Positions 51,199-62,400 of a DNA stretch of 64,000 nucleotides are shown here, in pieces. The stretch's first letter is position 1, and every line of letters starts with the position of its first letter. The stretch covers positions 744,001-808,000 of the forward strand of contig NZ_JAOBPP010000021.1 of NCBI RefSeq assembly GCF_025574465.1, in the 5' to 3' direction. A program made the translations under genes and the position numbers. The notes beneath the pieces are model-generated. The model did no database searches. It worked only from the letters and a program-made list of their open reading frames with translations, and had not been told where the DNA came from. The stretch comes from Kordiimonas aestuarii (lineage in GTDB: Bacteria; Pseudomonadota; Alphaproteobacteria; Sphingomonadales; Kordiimonadaceae).

Positions 51199-51249
51199 AC
51201 TTAAGTAAAGTTATTATATCATTCGTTATATAAATGAAAAAACTTAAGT
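51199..51249. promoter_or_regulatory. Two ACTTAAGT palindromes, possible regulator sites
   Basis: ACTTAAGT occurs at 51199-51206 and 51242-51249, with starts 43 bp apart (about four turns). The second is extended to AACTTAAGTT. They lie just upstream of the receptor promoter. Confidence 0.5.
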
Positions 51250-51277
51250 TTAAAAATAGCTTCACTGCGTCATCTAG

Positions 51278-51307
51278 TTGACGGACAGTTTAGTTTTCCT
51301 GTAGAAT
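51278..51307 (+). promoter_or_regulatory. Sigma-70-like promoter of the TonB receptor gene
   Basis: TTGACG (51278-51283), an 18-base spacer and TAGAAT (51302-51307). It would give a leader of about 120 bases. Confidence 0.65.
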
Positions 51308-51436
51308 CCTCAAGTTAGGGATAGTGGTAGGAAGGGGGGCTTTTTACCAAAAAGTATTGTTTAACTTTGCAAGCTTCGGTTTGCGGGTCAGCCCCCGTTG
51401 TTGTCTTTTGAAAATGCAACTAGGGAGGAAGCTTTT

Positions 51437-53842
51437 ATGTCGGACAGGACAAAAAAAGCACTGATAGTCATGTTAATGACGTCTAGCGCCATGGCATGCA
51501 TGGCACCCGCAGCTTCGGCACAGGAGGCCGGAGAAAGCGCGGACACTGACGATGAAATGCAATTGGAGGAAATCTACGTAACCGCGCGGAAAAAGCGTGA
51601 GCTTGTTGTCGAGGTGCCAATGAATATTTCTACCGTCGGAGCGGTGGAAATCGAAAAACGCAACCTTGTCAACAAGGAGGACATGTACCGCACGATCGCA
51701 GGCGCCGCGAGCCCGCGGGGATCGTTGATCCTGAGGGGTCTGTCGGGCAGTAACTCGACGGCGCCCGGCACCACCACCACCTTTACCGACGGCATACCGT
51801 ATAATTTTTCCAACCTGTTCGATGTTGAACGGGTGGAGGTGCTGCGCGGCCCGCAGGGTACACTCTGGGGCTCCAACGCGATTGGCGGTACGGTGCAGGT
51901 GATCACCAAAAAACCGAACCTTGATGAGTTCGAAGGTCTCGCCACACTGCAGCTTGACCGGGAGAAAAACCGACCCAGCACGGGTGTGCGTGCTTCTGCT
52001 GCGGTGAATTTCCCGCTGATTGCGGGTGAGCTCGCGCTCCGGGTAACCGCGTCTGTCGGTCATGTGGGCAAAAAGGTTCTCAACACCTATACCGGTGTGA
52101 TCGGCGAGGACGAAGACCACTTCATCCGTACGCAGTTGATGTGGTCGCCCAATCCTGAAACCCGCATTAACTTCATGCATGTGAACGAGCGTATATTTGA
52201 CAGTGGTGAAACCGATGTGGATGCGAACTCACCCACATACTATTATGACGCCATCCTGACTGCCAATCCGGACGCACCCTACGGCTATGATGTCGCGTTC
52301 GACTTCCCAAGCTGCCCGGATGGTGCCAGCCGGACCTCGTGTTTCGGCGGGCAACTGAACGGTCATGATCCGAAATTCACGCAATATATGCTGATGGACC
52401 AGTTCACCCGGGACCGCCAGAACCTGTTTGCGTTGAATATCGAGAAGGACAGCATCTTCCCTGGGGCGGACTTCACCTATTCCGGTTCCTACCGGCGGAA
52501 TGACAATCTTGGACGGCAGTCCTGGTGGTCACGGGCGGACGCCAACGATATGTTCCGTACCTGGATCATGGACGAATCCGAAGGCCGTCGCTGGACCCAT
52601 GAAGCGCGGCTTCAGTCCAATAATGAAGATAGCGCGCTCAGCTGGACCGTCGGTGCTTTCTACGACCAAAACGAAACGCTGCCGTCAGGTGACGTACAGT
52701 GGCAGTATCATGCAAGCGACGACCGGTCACGCGCGATAGCCGCTTATCTGTGGGGCTCCTATTGGGGGCTTGGCGATCCGTCGGAAATTGGCGCAACCAT
52801 GTATGGCGACGATACCAAGAACTACAACTACACCATCTACAAATGGAAAAAGAAGGAACTCGCCTTCTTTGGAGAGCTGAGTTACACGCTAGACCTCGGT
52901 GACGCCGGGGATCTCGAGCTAACGGGTGGCCTGCGCTATTATGATCTGAAGGATGACCTGCATGACGAAGTGTCGGGCATCTGGATTGATCCATATGACC
53001 TGACGCGTCAGGAAACCATCACCAACGACGGTGAAAACGGTACCCGGAAAAAGTTCAGCGTTAACTATATGCCGAACGAGACCCTCGGTATCTTCGCGAT
53101 CTATTCGGAAGGCTACCGCCGGGGCGGCAACAACGGCCCGACCCCGCCGGCCGACTGTTTGAACGATGAGAATATCGGTTCCTATACAGACCGTTATGCA
53201 TCGGACAAGATCAAGAACTATGAAGTGGGTGTGAAAGGCGCTGTCTTTGATCGGCGCATGTCGTTCTCCTCTGCCGTTTACCAGATTGACTGGTCCGGCG
53301 TGCAGGCAGATGTCTATATGCCGTCGTGTGGTTTCTCCTACATCGCGAACGCAGCTTCGGCCCGCTCGCAGGGTGTGGAGTTCGAATCGACGACCCAGAT
53401 CATGGACGGTTTGAACCTGATGGTGAACGCAGCTTATACCAACTCGAGGATGACGTCCGACGTGCCGGCACTTGGCGCCGAGGACGGTGACGATATGACG
53501 ATGGTGCCGAAGTATAATTTCTATGTCGCGCTCGACAAGGAATTCGAGATCTGGAACAAGGACGCGTCTGTCCGGCTCGAGATGCTTGGCTATGGCAAAT
53601 ACAAGTCTCACTTCAACGTACGTGAGGATGACATCTCGCCTGCCTATGAGTTGATAAACCTCAATGCTTCGTTCGGAGTGACCGAAAATTCGCGCCTTAG
53701 CATTTTCGTGAACAACCTGCTTGATAGTAATATCATCACCTATAAGCGGTCGCGCAGCCGGAGTGACTGGTCTGGCAACGCGCTGTGGTACACCTACGGG
53801 CAGGAACGCAACGTGACGGTTCGTCTGGATGTAACCTTCTAA
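51437..53842 (+). CDS. TonB-dependent outer-membrane receptor
   Basis: An 801-residue receptor. Signal peptide ends SASAQ; the TonB-box-like LEEIYVTARKKREL is followed by the plug (VEVLRGPQGTLWGSNAIGG) and a large barrel ending NVTVRLDVTF. I chose ATG 51437 behind GGGAGGAA. Two long loops rich in Trp, Asp and Cys (for example near DFPSCPDGASRTSCFGG) may bind the ligand. It is divergent from the S9 peptidase gene and followed by the TPR-sulfotransferase gene, so a peptide ligand is likely but inferred. Confidence 0.93.
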   Translation: MSDRTKKALIVMLMTSSAMACMAPAASAQEAGESADTDDEMQLEEIYVTARKKRELVVEVPMNISTVGAVEIEKRNLVNKEDMYRTIAGAASPRGSLILRGLSGSNSTAPGTTTTFTDGIPYNFSNLFDVERVEVLRGPQGTLWGSNAIGGTVQVITKKPNLDEFEGLATLQLDREKNRPSTGVRASAAVNFPLIAGELALRVTASVGHVGKKVLNTYTGVIGEDEDHFIRTQLMWSPNPETRINFMHVNERIFDSGETDVDANSPTYYYDAILTANPDAPYGYDVAFDFPSCPDGASRTSCFGGQLNGHDPKFTQYMLMDQFTRDRQNLFALNIEKDSIFPGADFTYSGSYRRNDNLGRQSWWSRADANDMFRTWIMDESEGRRWTHEARLQSNNEDSALSWTVGAFYDQNETLPSGDVQWQYHASDDRSRAIAAYLWGSYWGLGDPSEIGATMYGDDTKNYNYTIYKWKKKELAFFGELSYTLDLGDAGDLELTGGLRYYDLKDDLHDEVSGIWIDPYDLTRQETITNDGENGTRKKFSVNYMPNETLGIFAIYSEGYRRGGNNGPTPPADCLNDENIGSYTDRYASDKIKNYEVGVKGAVFDRRMSFSSAVYQIDWSGVQADVYMPSCGFSYIANAASARSQGVEFESTTQIMDGLNLMVNAAYTNSRMTSDVPALGAEDGDDMTMVPKYNFYVALDKEFEIWNKDASVRLEMLGYGKYKSHFNVREDDISPAYELINLNASFGVTENSRLSIFVNNLLDSNIITYKRSRSRSDWSGNALWYTYGQERNVTVRLDVTF

Positions 53843-53864
53843 ATTTCTTCAGACCGTTTTATGG

Positions 53865-53893
53865 TGGCAGGCCTTCGGGCCTGCCATTTTTTT
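53865..53893 (+). terminator. Strong intrinsic terminator between receptor and sulfotransferase
   Basis: TGGCAGGCC, a TTCG tetraloop and GGCCTGCCA form a perfect 9-bp stem, followed by seven T. It lies 22 bases after the receptor stop and 30 bases before the next start, so expression of the sulfotransferase depends on read-through. Confidence 0.92.
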
Positions 53894-53922
53894 GCCCGAA
53901 GGTTGGGGAGGTATCTTTCAGT

Positions 53923-55938
53923 ATGGACAAACAGGCATTCTACAGACAGGCCGCAGCCCTTGTGCAGGCGCAGGCATTTGCTGACGCCGAAGCCCGGCTG
54001 GCGGAGTTTCTGTGCGCGCACCCGGATGACGAGATCGCCCGTTCCATCTATGGCAGTGCCCTGATGCGGCAGGACAAAATTCCTGAGGCGCTTGAGGTGT
54101 TCGTCGAGAATACCCGACGGCACCCGTCGTCCTGGGCCGCGCTTGCGGATCTTGGCTTTGCCGCCATGAAGGCGGGAGACGCTGACCACGCGCTTGCAAG
54201 CTTTGAAGAGGTCGTCGCCCGCAACCCTGACTTTTACCTCGCCTGGTGCAATCTGGAGCGGCTTTATTTTGACAGGCAGGACTACAAGGCGGCGGTTCGG
54301 GCCAGCGACCGGGCGGAAACCTGTGATCCGCTTGATGGCGCCTACCGGGACATCCGGCAATTGATGCAATCGGACCGGCGCGCGGACGCGGAGAAAATCG
54401 CGCGGCAGATGTTGCAGCAACAATCTGGCCATCCGCGCGCCAGTTTTTTCCTTGCCCATCTTGCCGATACCGTCGGCGCGCATGAAGCTCGGCGCGATAT
54501 CCTCCGCGCAAGCATTGAACAGCATCCCGCCAATGTCATGCTGCGGCGCAGTCTTGTGGAAGCACTTGAGGCCATGGGCGCCTATACCGCCGCACTTGCC
54601 GAGGCCCGCGCGCTCACCGATATAAAACCCGATTTTACCGCTTTCTGGCTCCTCAGCCGCATCTGTGGTCATGTGGCGGACTATGAAGGCGCGCTCAAGG
54701 CGGCTGAAGCCGCGGCAGCATTTCTTGAGGAAGGCAGCACAGAACTTGGCAAGGTGGATCTCCTGCGTGGCCACGCCCTCAAGATTCTCGGCCGGCGCCG
54801 GGAATGCGAGGAGGCTTACCGTGCCTGCACTGTCAATACACCGGACAATGGCGCAGGCTGGTGGGGCCTGGCCGACCTTAAGGATTATCATTTCTCAAGC
54901 GGTGACAAGGAGGCCATGGCAGCGCTGGCGGGTAACGATGGCCTGCCCGATGCGCAGCGATGCCAGGCGGCCTTTGCGTTGGCGCGTGCGTGTGAGAATG
55001 ACCAAAAGCCGGGTGAGGCGATAGGCTGGTACAAAACGGCAAATGCCTTACGTACCGATGCTGCGTATGACCCTCTGCAGCATGCGGATTTCTATCGCCG
55101 CCTGAAGGAAAGCTTCAGCGTAGGTTGCCTGGAGCGGCGAGCGCCGCGCGAAATGCTGAAGGGACCAACGCCCATTTTTGTGGTGGGCATGCCGCGGGCG
55201 GGTTCCACGCTCATTGAGCAGATGCTGGCGAGCCACAGCCGCATCGATGGTACGATGGAGCTTCAGGCGCTCGCGCATCTCGAGCGTCGCATCCGTATTG
55301 AAGGTGGGCGGCGTTTTGGTAAACAGTTCCCTGAATCCATCGCGGATTTCAGCGCGGAAGACCTCTGCCGGTTCGGGCAGGCTTATCTCGATGAGACCGC
55401 AATTTACCGGGCAGGTGGCGATTTTTTCATCGACAAGATGCCGCCGAACTTCGAACGCATCGGCCTCATTCACAAAATCCTGCCACATGCGATCATCATC
55501 GATGCACGGCGCTATCCAGTGGACTGCGGTTACAGCGCCTTCAAGCAGCATTTTGCTGGCGGTCATGACTATAGTTACGACCTCGGTCACATCGGCCACT
55601 ATTATAATTGTTATCTTGACCTGATGGACTATTGGCAGCTGGTCCTGCCGGACGGGATCATGACCGTGCAATACGAAGACACCATCAACGATACGGAGGC
55701 CGTTGTGCAGGCCATGCTGGCGCATGTCGGTGTGGCGTTCGAGGGGGCGTGCCTTGAGTTCTACCGGAACAGGCGCGCGGTAAAGACCGCCAGCAGTGAG
55801 CAGGTGCGGCAGCCCATCAACCGCAAGGGCGTCGGAGCATGGACGACGATTGCCGAGGAAATACACCCGCTTTTTGACAGCCTTGGTGACGCGACGCTGA
55901 AACGTTTTGCTGCCTACGCGCCAGACGGCGCACGGTAG
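53923..55938 (+). CDS. TPR-containing sulfotransferase
   Basis: A 671-residue protein: about nine TPR units (residues 5-390) and a C-terminal sulfotransferase domain. The PAPS-binding P-loop is FVVGMPRAGSTLIEQML (near residue 420), and the 3'-phosphate region is in DARRYPVDCGYSAF. The acceptor may be a peptide tyrosine or a carbohydrate, as in related two-domain enzymes, but is not known. No signal peptide is seen, so it is cytoplasmic. This gene following a TonB receptor is a recurrent arrangement in sphingomonad-like bacteria. Confidence 0.9.
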   Translation: MDKQAFYRQAAALVQAQAFADAEARLAEFLCAHPDDEIARSIYGSALMRQDKIPEALEVFVENTRRHPSSWAALADLGFAAMKAGDADHALASFEEVVARNPDFYLAWCNLERLYFDRQDYKAAVRASDRAETCDPLDGAYRDIRQLMQSDRRADAEKIARQMLQQQSGHPRASFFLAHLADTVGAHEARRDILRASIEQHPANVMLRRSLVEALEAMGAYTAALAEARALTDIKPDFTAFWLLSRICGHVADYEGALKAAEAAAAFLEEGSTELGKVDLLRGHALKILGRRRECEEAYRACTVNTPDNGAGWWGLADLKDYHFSSGDKEAMAALAGNDGLPDAQRCQAAFALARACENDQKPGEAIGWYKTANALRTDAAYDPLQHADFYRRLKESFSVGCLERRAPREMLKGPTPIFVVGMPRAGSTLIEQMLASHSRIDGTMELQALAHLERRIRIEGGRRFGKQFPESIADFSAEDLCRFGQAYLDETAIYRAGGDFFIDKMPPNFERIGLIHKILPHAIIIDARRYPVDCGYSAFKQHFAGGHDYSYDLGHIGHYYNCYLDLMDYWQLVLPDGIMTVQYEDTINDTEAVVQAMLAHVGVAFEGACLEFYRNRRAVKTASSEQVRQPINRKGVGAWTTIAEEIHPLFDSLGDATLKRFAAYAPDGAR

Positions 55939-56409
55939 GCTGAAGGCCAAAGTATATTTCCTCGATCTCGCCGGGATCCATCACCGACCGTCATCGCCAG
56001 CTTCATTCCCTGGCGCCGCAGTTCATGCCGTGCCGAGATTGGGCTCGGCCGACATGGTGTCGTAAAAAAGGGTCATCCGATACCCACCGTCAAACAGGCA
56101 GCAAAGGTGAGAAATCAAGCTCATTCAATACCCAGCCTAGACACCTTCTGGCCGTGAACAGCCATCACGGAAGAGTTGTTAACAAAAATAGGACATAAGC
56201 GGACATCGGTGACATAGGGGCCTCAAGCCCACGCATATTTGCGACGTCGGATCCACATCACCTGCTTGAATCTTTCCTTTAGTGCATAAGCGCTAGCTGG
56301 AGCGACTGTATGTTCATGAAAAAAGCGCAGGTGCTCCAGAATTGAGGCTAGGCGGCGCTCAGCGTCTGGGCCAAACGTAACCTTAGCAATATGAGAGAGG
56401 TTGTTGGCC
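55939..56409. other. Intergenic region with broken coding-like fragments
   Basis: A 471-base gap between the convergent sulfotransferase and RTX adhesin genes. Minus-strand frames around 55960-56080 (for example MTLFYDTMSAEPNLGTA, then in another frame ARHELRRQGMKLAMTVGDG) and 56223-56440 (FGPDAERRLASILEH) look like coding sequence broken by frameshifts. No transposase motif or inverted-repeat ends could be fixed. It may be a decayed mobile element or gene remnant. No good terminator is seen. Confidence 0.4.
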
Positions 56410-59400
56410 CTAAAGCATGATTTGCGCTGCGCTAAACTCATCAAGCGCCAACCCGGCAAGGAAAACGCTTTCACCGCCTCCGAGGTCGAGCATAACACCG
56501 CTTTCCCCGTTCACACTGGCCTCAATGGCCCCGTTTAACACGGCGTCAAGGCTCTCGAACCCGCGATAGGACAGGTGAAGCGTGTCCTCATCCACGTTAA
56601 AGTCGGTGACCACGTCATTGCCACTTACAGTACCGAAACAAAAGGTGTCAGCGCCCGAACCGCCGGTGAGCTGGTCGTCGCCTGCGCCGGCCCAGAGTGT
56701 ATCATCACCCGCGCCGCCGTCGACCGTGTCAGCGCCAGTGCCACTGAAAGCCAGATCATCGCCTGCACCGCCAAGTACTAGGTCGTCGCCCGCGTGGCCA
56801 AAGAGCGTATCGTCGCCCCCCAGGCCAATGAGCTTGTCATCGCCCGTTCGGCCGCCGATGAGGTCATTACCGCCTGAGCCAACGCCCACATCGTTGCCGC
56901 CCCCTGCCCAGATGTGGTTTTGCGCTGTGCCACTCTCGATTTCCTCACCGTCATCATAGCTGCCGTTGTCATTGATGCGGTCATCATTCCAACCGCCGCC
57001 GAGGATGGTATCGTCTCCCATGCCGCCGCGCAGCGTGTCCGCACCATCGCTGGACGTATCGCTGTCTTGGGGAAGTGATTGGCGGGTAGTACCGTCGGAT
57101 GCGCCGTCGCCCACGATAAAGTCATTGCCGCCACCGGCGTGCACCATGTCATTCCCGCCGCCGCCGACGATGATGTCCTGCCCGTTGTCACTGCTGTCCT
57201 TCAGAATGGTGTCGTCGCCCTCGCCACCATCAAGCGTATCATTGCCCGCACCGCCCGTCAGTGTATCGCGGCCGTCTCCACCCATAACCGTATCATTGCC
57301 GTCCGTTGGCGTATTGATGACCGCTTCCGGCAGGTCGTTTACGTTGATATCGAGAAAGGCTGTACGACCTTTACCGCCGTCTGACGCGGTAACCTTGATG
57401 CTGAGTTCCTGGACTTCTTCATAGTCGAGCGCGACATCGTCGGCCAGATAGAGCTTGTCATCCACCACTTTGAAACGTGCGTCATCCACTGAGAAGCTAA
57501 CGCTTTTTCCTTCCGGATCTGTTGCGCTAAGGGTACCGACAAAAGCGCCCATTTTATCTTCATCAACACCGGTTGAAACCAGCCTTGGCAAAGATGGTGC
57601 ATCGTCAATACCCTCGATTGTCACTGTTATTTCCTGGGAGGAGCCATCTGTAGCCTGATAGGTGATGGTGTCTGTCAGGTTGCTGTCCGCCCCCAAGCCC
57701 GACACGGTGCTGCGGTCAAGGGTATAGGTCCATGTGCCACCAGTGAGTTCAAACTTGCCGTATCCGTTATCGCCCCTTGTGGCGCCCTGATCAGCGAAGG
57801 TGGGGGTGTCGTCTTCATCCAGATCGCTGATCGACAGCGTGCCGGTTGTTATGCCCGATGAGGTTGCCTGCTCAGACACGGAGCCGTTGAACGTGCCGGT
57901 GATAACGGCGTCATCTGCGGTGCCGATAATTGTTATGGTGATTTGTTGTTCCGCGTCGTTTGATGCGGTGTAGGTGATGGTGTCTGAGACAATATCGCCA
58001 GCATCCAGGTCCTGCACTGCGGCTTGGTCCAGCCTGTAGATCCAGTCTCCGCCCGTTAGCTCAAATGTACCGTAGGCGTTATCCCCCGCTGTAGCTGCCT
58101 GATCCGCGAAACTTGGGTTGTCTGCCGTGTCGACGTCACTGATCGAAAGCGTGCCGGATGCGGTCGTGCCCCTGCCGCCTTCACCCTCATCACTCTCAAC
58201 CACAGCACCGGTGAAGGTGCCGGATACAACGGCCTCGTCATCAACAGCGGTGATATCCACATTGGCGCTTTCGCTCACTGTGGCATTGCCGTCGTTGACC
58301 GTGACGGTCAGTGTTGCGGCGTTATCACCTTCCGCATTTTCCGCCCCGGTATACTGAACATTGCCGACCGTATCCAGATAGCTGGTGATGTCGTCCGCGC
58401 CGCCCACAAGGGTGATCGTTTGCGCGTCTGTCAGCGTGGCTGTTACCCCGTCGCCAACACCCGCGCCGTCCGCAGGGGTGGTAAACGTGCCGCCGGTGAC
58501 CGTGAGGGTCAGTGTTTGCGTGTCGTTCGTATCGATGTCAGTGATGCTGACGGCGGACAGGTCGAGGTTTCCTTGAATGTCTTCCGTGAAGATATAGTCG
58601 CTTCCAACACCGGTAAGCGTTGGTTCGTCGTTCACGCCGGTTATCAGCATGGATATTTCGCGTTTGGTGCCGTCGGCCGCCTCAACATTAATGCCGTCAC
58701 CAAGGGTGTCGTCGCGGCTCAGGCCTGCCACAATATCGAGGTCATTATTGAGATCGAAGGTCCAGGCGCCGTTTGTGTCAATCGTTAGGGTGCCAAAATC
58801 GCCTTCCAGCGTTTCGGCTGTAAAGCTGTCAGCACCGTCTACATCGCTTACGGCCAGCGTGCCTGAATAGGTGTCTGCGTCTTCATTCATATAGGCCGAG
58901 ACATCGCCCGTGAAGACAGCGGCATCGTTTATGCCGCTGATCGTAATGTCGATATCGACATTGTTACCGTCGTCCGCATAAACCGTGACAGTATCACCGA
59001 GCGTGTCGCCCTCCGTCAGCCCATTGACCGTATCGCTGGTATTATCAAGCGTGTAGGTCCATGTGCCGTTGGCTTCAATGGTAAGCGTGCCATAGTCGCC
59101 CTCAATCGTATCGGGGGTGAAGGCAACATCATTGTCGACATCATTGATGCCAAGGTAATTGCTGGTGGTTGGCACGCCTTCAAAAATCGTACCTGTTGTG
59201 GTGCCGGTGATAATGGAATCGTCGTTGGCACCGGTTACCGTTATAACCACCGAACTTTGGGTGCCATCGTCTGCTTCAATGGTATAGGTCAGGTCAATCT
59301 CGTCACCTTCCTGCATTTGATCAACGACGCTATAATCATTGTTGAGGTCAAAGCTCCAGTCGCCGTTTTCGGCGATTTCAAAGTCGCCATAGGATGAGGT

Positions 59401-62400
59401 TGAAGTATCTGCGTTGAAGCTGTCTTCTCCGTCCACATCGCTGACAGACGCAGTGCCGCCAATACTGTCTGTATTATCGTCAAGGTTTGCTCCTAGGGTA
59501 CCGCCGATGACAGCTGCATCATTGACGCCGCGGATGGTGACGTTAACTGCTTTTTCGGTCCCGTCCGAAGACTGAATGGTGAAACTGTCGCCCAGCGTAT
59601 CGCCAGCACCCAGTTCATTAATCGTGTCATCGCTGTTGCTGTCTGGCGTATAGGTCCAGCTGCCGAAGGCATTGATGGAAAGGCTGCCATAATCACCGTC
59701 CTGAACACTTGCCGTGAAATAGATATCACCGTCCGGGTCGCTTGAGGTCAAATCGCCGCTTATCGATGTGCTGCCTTCGTTGATGGTGCGGGCATCTGTG
59801 CCCGTGATCACAGACGGATCGTTAACCGGGGTGACGGCAACATCGATCGATTGCCCGACCGTGAAGTCGTAGGTCAGGAGGTCGTCCTCTGAAAAAGCGC
59901 CGACAACAGCCTCATATACGCGGTCGCCGTCAATATCGCCTAAGGCCACGTTGCTGATATAATAAACGGAGACATCATTTAACGGGTTGTCGTCGCCGGT
60001 GCGCTCGGTGAAGCTGGCACTATTGGTCGAGCCTGTGTTCTCAAAATAGCTGATATCGCCGCTGTTTTGCCCAAGCACGGCGTCCAGGTCGCCATCGTTA
60101 TCCAGATCGATAAGCTCGATTGACGATGTTGAACTCAGGTCGACGCCGTTGAGCGGATTGCCGCTGCCGCTCACCTCTGTGAAGTCAGCGGTGTCGTCGT
60201 TGCCGTCGTTCCGGAAGAAGGTGAAAGACCCGTCCCCCTGACCTGCGAAGGCGTCGAGATCTCCATCATTATCCAGGTCACCAAAGGCAAGCGCTGCTTT
60301 GCTACCCACATCGAGAACATTGAGCGGGTTGTCGCCGCCTGTGCGCTCTGTAAAGCTTGGGGTCGCGGCGCTGCCCGTATTCTCAAAGAAGCGGACGGTG
60401 CCGTCGTTTATACCTACGAATGCGTCCTTGTCGCCGTCGCCGTCAATATCTGCGAAGGTAGGTGCCGCACGTGTACCAAAATCCACCCCATTAAACGGAT
60501 TGTTGGCGCCGGTTTGCTCGGTAAAGTCGCCGCTGCCATCGTTCTCCCAAAACCGAATTCCGGCACCCGCGTTCCCAAACCCGACAAACAGGTCTATATC
60601 GCCGTCATTATCAATATCCACCATCGTGGGCGCGGTATATTGATTGCTATATGTATTGTCATAGAAGGGGTTGTCGCCCGATGCACGTTCTATAACCTGA
60701 CCGCCGCCAAGCACGGAGTTGCCGTCTGTGTCAGCTACATTCAGGGTCAGGGTGCGGGCTTCAACCGGGCTGTCATCTGTGGCGGAGAAAGTGAGCGCTT
60801 CGATAAGCGCGTCAACCACTTCATCGGACGCGTTAGCGTTCAGCGCAATGGAGAAGGTGTCGCCGTCACCGCCCGATGTGGTGCCAACGCTCACGCCCTC
60901 ATAAGTGACACTGGTGCCCGAAAAACCAACTTCGCCGCTTCCGGTTCCGGTATCCTGCAAAGATACCACGTCACCGGACAAAAGGCCGCTGACGGTGAGC
61001 GTGCCGCCGCTTGAATCAATGTCGGTGAAGGTCACATCGCCATCAAGCAGGGTGATTTCGTCCTCATTCACCGTAACGCTGCCAGCAAAGCCAGATAGCG
61101 AGCCCGGGTCATCGGCCCCGTTGATCGTGATGGTAATATCCTGGTTGGCGCCGTCTGCTGTCTGGATCGTTATCACATCGGTCAGCGTTTCGCCTTCTGT
61201 CAGGCCTTGTACGTCAGCGTGGCTTTCATTCAGGTCGTAGATCCAGTCGCCTTCATACTCGGTGGTGATCCGGCCATAATCACCATCATAGGCGAAGCCC
61301 GAGAGGCTTTCGGTCCCGTCCGGGTCGGAAAGGTTCAGCGTGCCGGTAACGGTGCCGGTGTTATCTTCATCGATATTGCCGCTTGTATCGCCGGTAATGA
61401 CCATGGGGTCATCAACCGCAGTGATATCAATCGTGAGGGTGTCGTCATCATTGCCACCGGCACCGTCAGCTGTCTGGAGGCGGATCGAAGCGGCCGCGTC
61501 GCCGTAAGCATTGGCCGTTGGTGTAAAGGTGAGGCTGTCGAGTGCCGCGTTCACCTCCGCCAATGTGCCACTAAAGGTCATGCTGGCGTCGTCGGTGCCG
61601 TCTCCCACGGTGAAATCGAGGTCGGTGGTATCAAGCGAAACCGTGCCGCCCGTTACTGTGAGCGTAACGGTTTGGTCGTTGCCGTCTTCGTCGGTTATCG
61701 CGATCGTGTCGCCAAGGGAGACATCTTCGTCGTCCTCGATCACCTCAGGTGCGTCCGGCAAGGTAATCACCGGCGCGACATTATCCGGCGTGATGGTTAC
61801 GTTCACGGTGATGATGTCAGTATCGATACCGTCGGAAACCTGAATGAAAAAACTGTCAGAGCCTGAGGTGTCCGCGTTTGGCGTATAGGTATATGTGCCC
61901 GGCAGGTCCCCACCCCCAGACGTTGCTGTTGCCGTGCCGGTCAGGGTCACCGAACCTTTGCTGGGGCCGGAAACGACGGTCCACGTCAGCGTGTCGCCTT
62001 CGTCAGCATCGGTGACGCCAAGGCCGGGAATTGCCGTCGCACTGTCATTTTCATCGACAGTCAAAGAGACCGTATCATCCGCATCGTCAAACTCGGGTGC
62101 ATACTGGTTAAACACCAGATTGTCGAAGCCCGGATTGAAGGGAAGACCAATATTCGCGCCGCCCAAACGAATAGTCATGCCGGTAGCATCGGTCGACAAA
62201 ATAGCAAGAGAGTCACTGGTGTCAGCACCCAGAACGCCTTCAATCGTCGAGTATCGGCTCGTGCTGATAGAAAAGCCGCCGGAATCTCCTCCGGTTATAT
62301 AACCGCTAATGGTACCATCCAGCGAGTTGTCGATTTCAATAATCTGAAACTGGTTGAGCCGGATACTTTCGGAAAACTCGAACGTTACCAGAGTGATAGC

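Larger units (their letters stand above)
51042..51436. other. Divergent intergenic region between the S9 peptidase and TonB receptor genes
   Basis: A 395-base region with a markedly AT-rich centre (about 51180-51300). It holds two ACTTAAGT palindromes and a good promoter toward the receptor gene. No open frame of note is seen. Confidence 0.7.

Noticed and set aside
48246..53842. Lasso-peptide biosynthetic cluster
   Set aside because: Although an S9 peptidase, TonB receptor and GntR occur together, there is no asparagine-synthetase-like cyclase, no transglutaminase-like protease and no precursor.
56223..56498. A 91-residue minus-strand frame overlapping the adhesin 3' end
   Set aside because: Its start lies inside the adhesin gene in another frame, without ribosome site. 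Only the part outside is protein-like, so I treat it as a possible remnant and not a gene.
56640..57300. Short regular DNA repeats that could suggest a CRISPR-like array
   Set aside because: The repeats are 27-base RTX codon units inside one continuous reading frame, with no distinct spacers.
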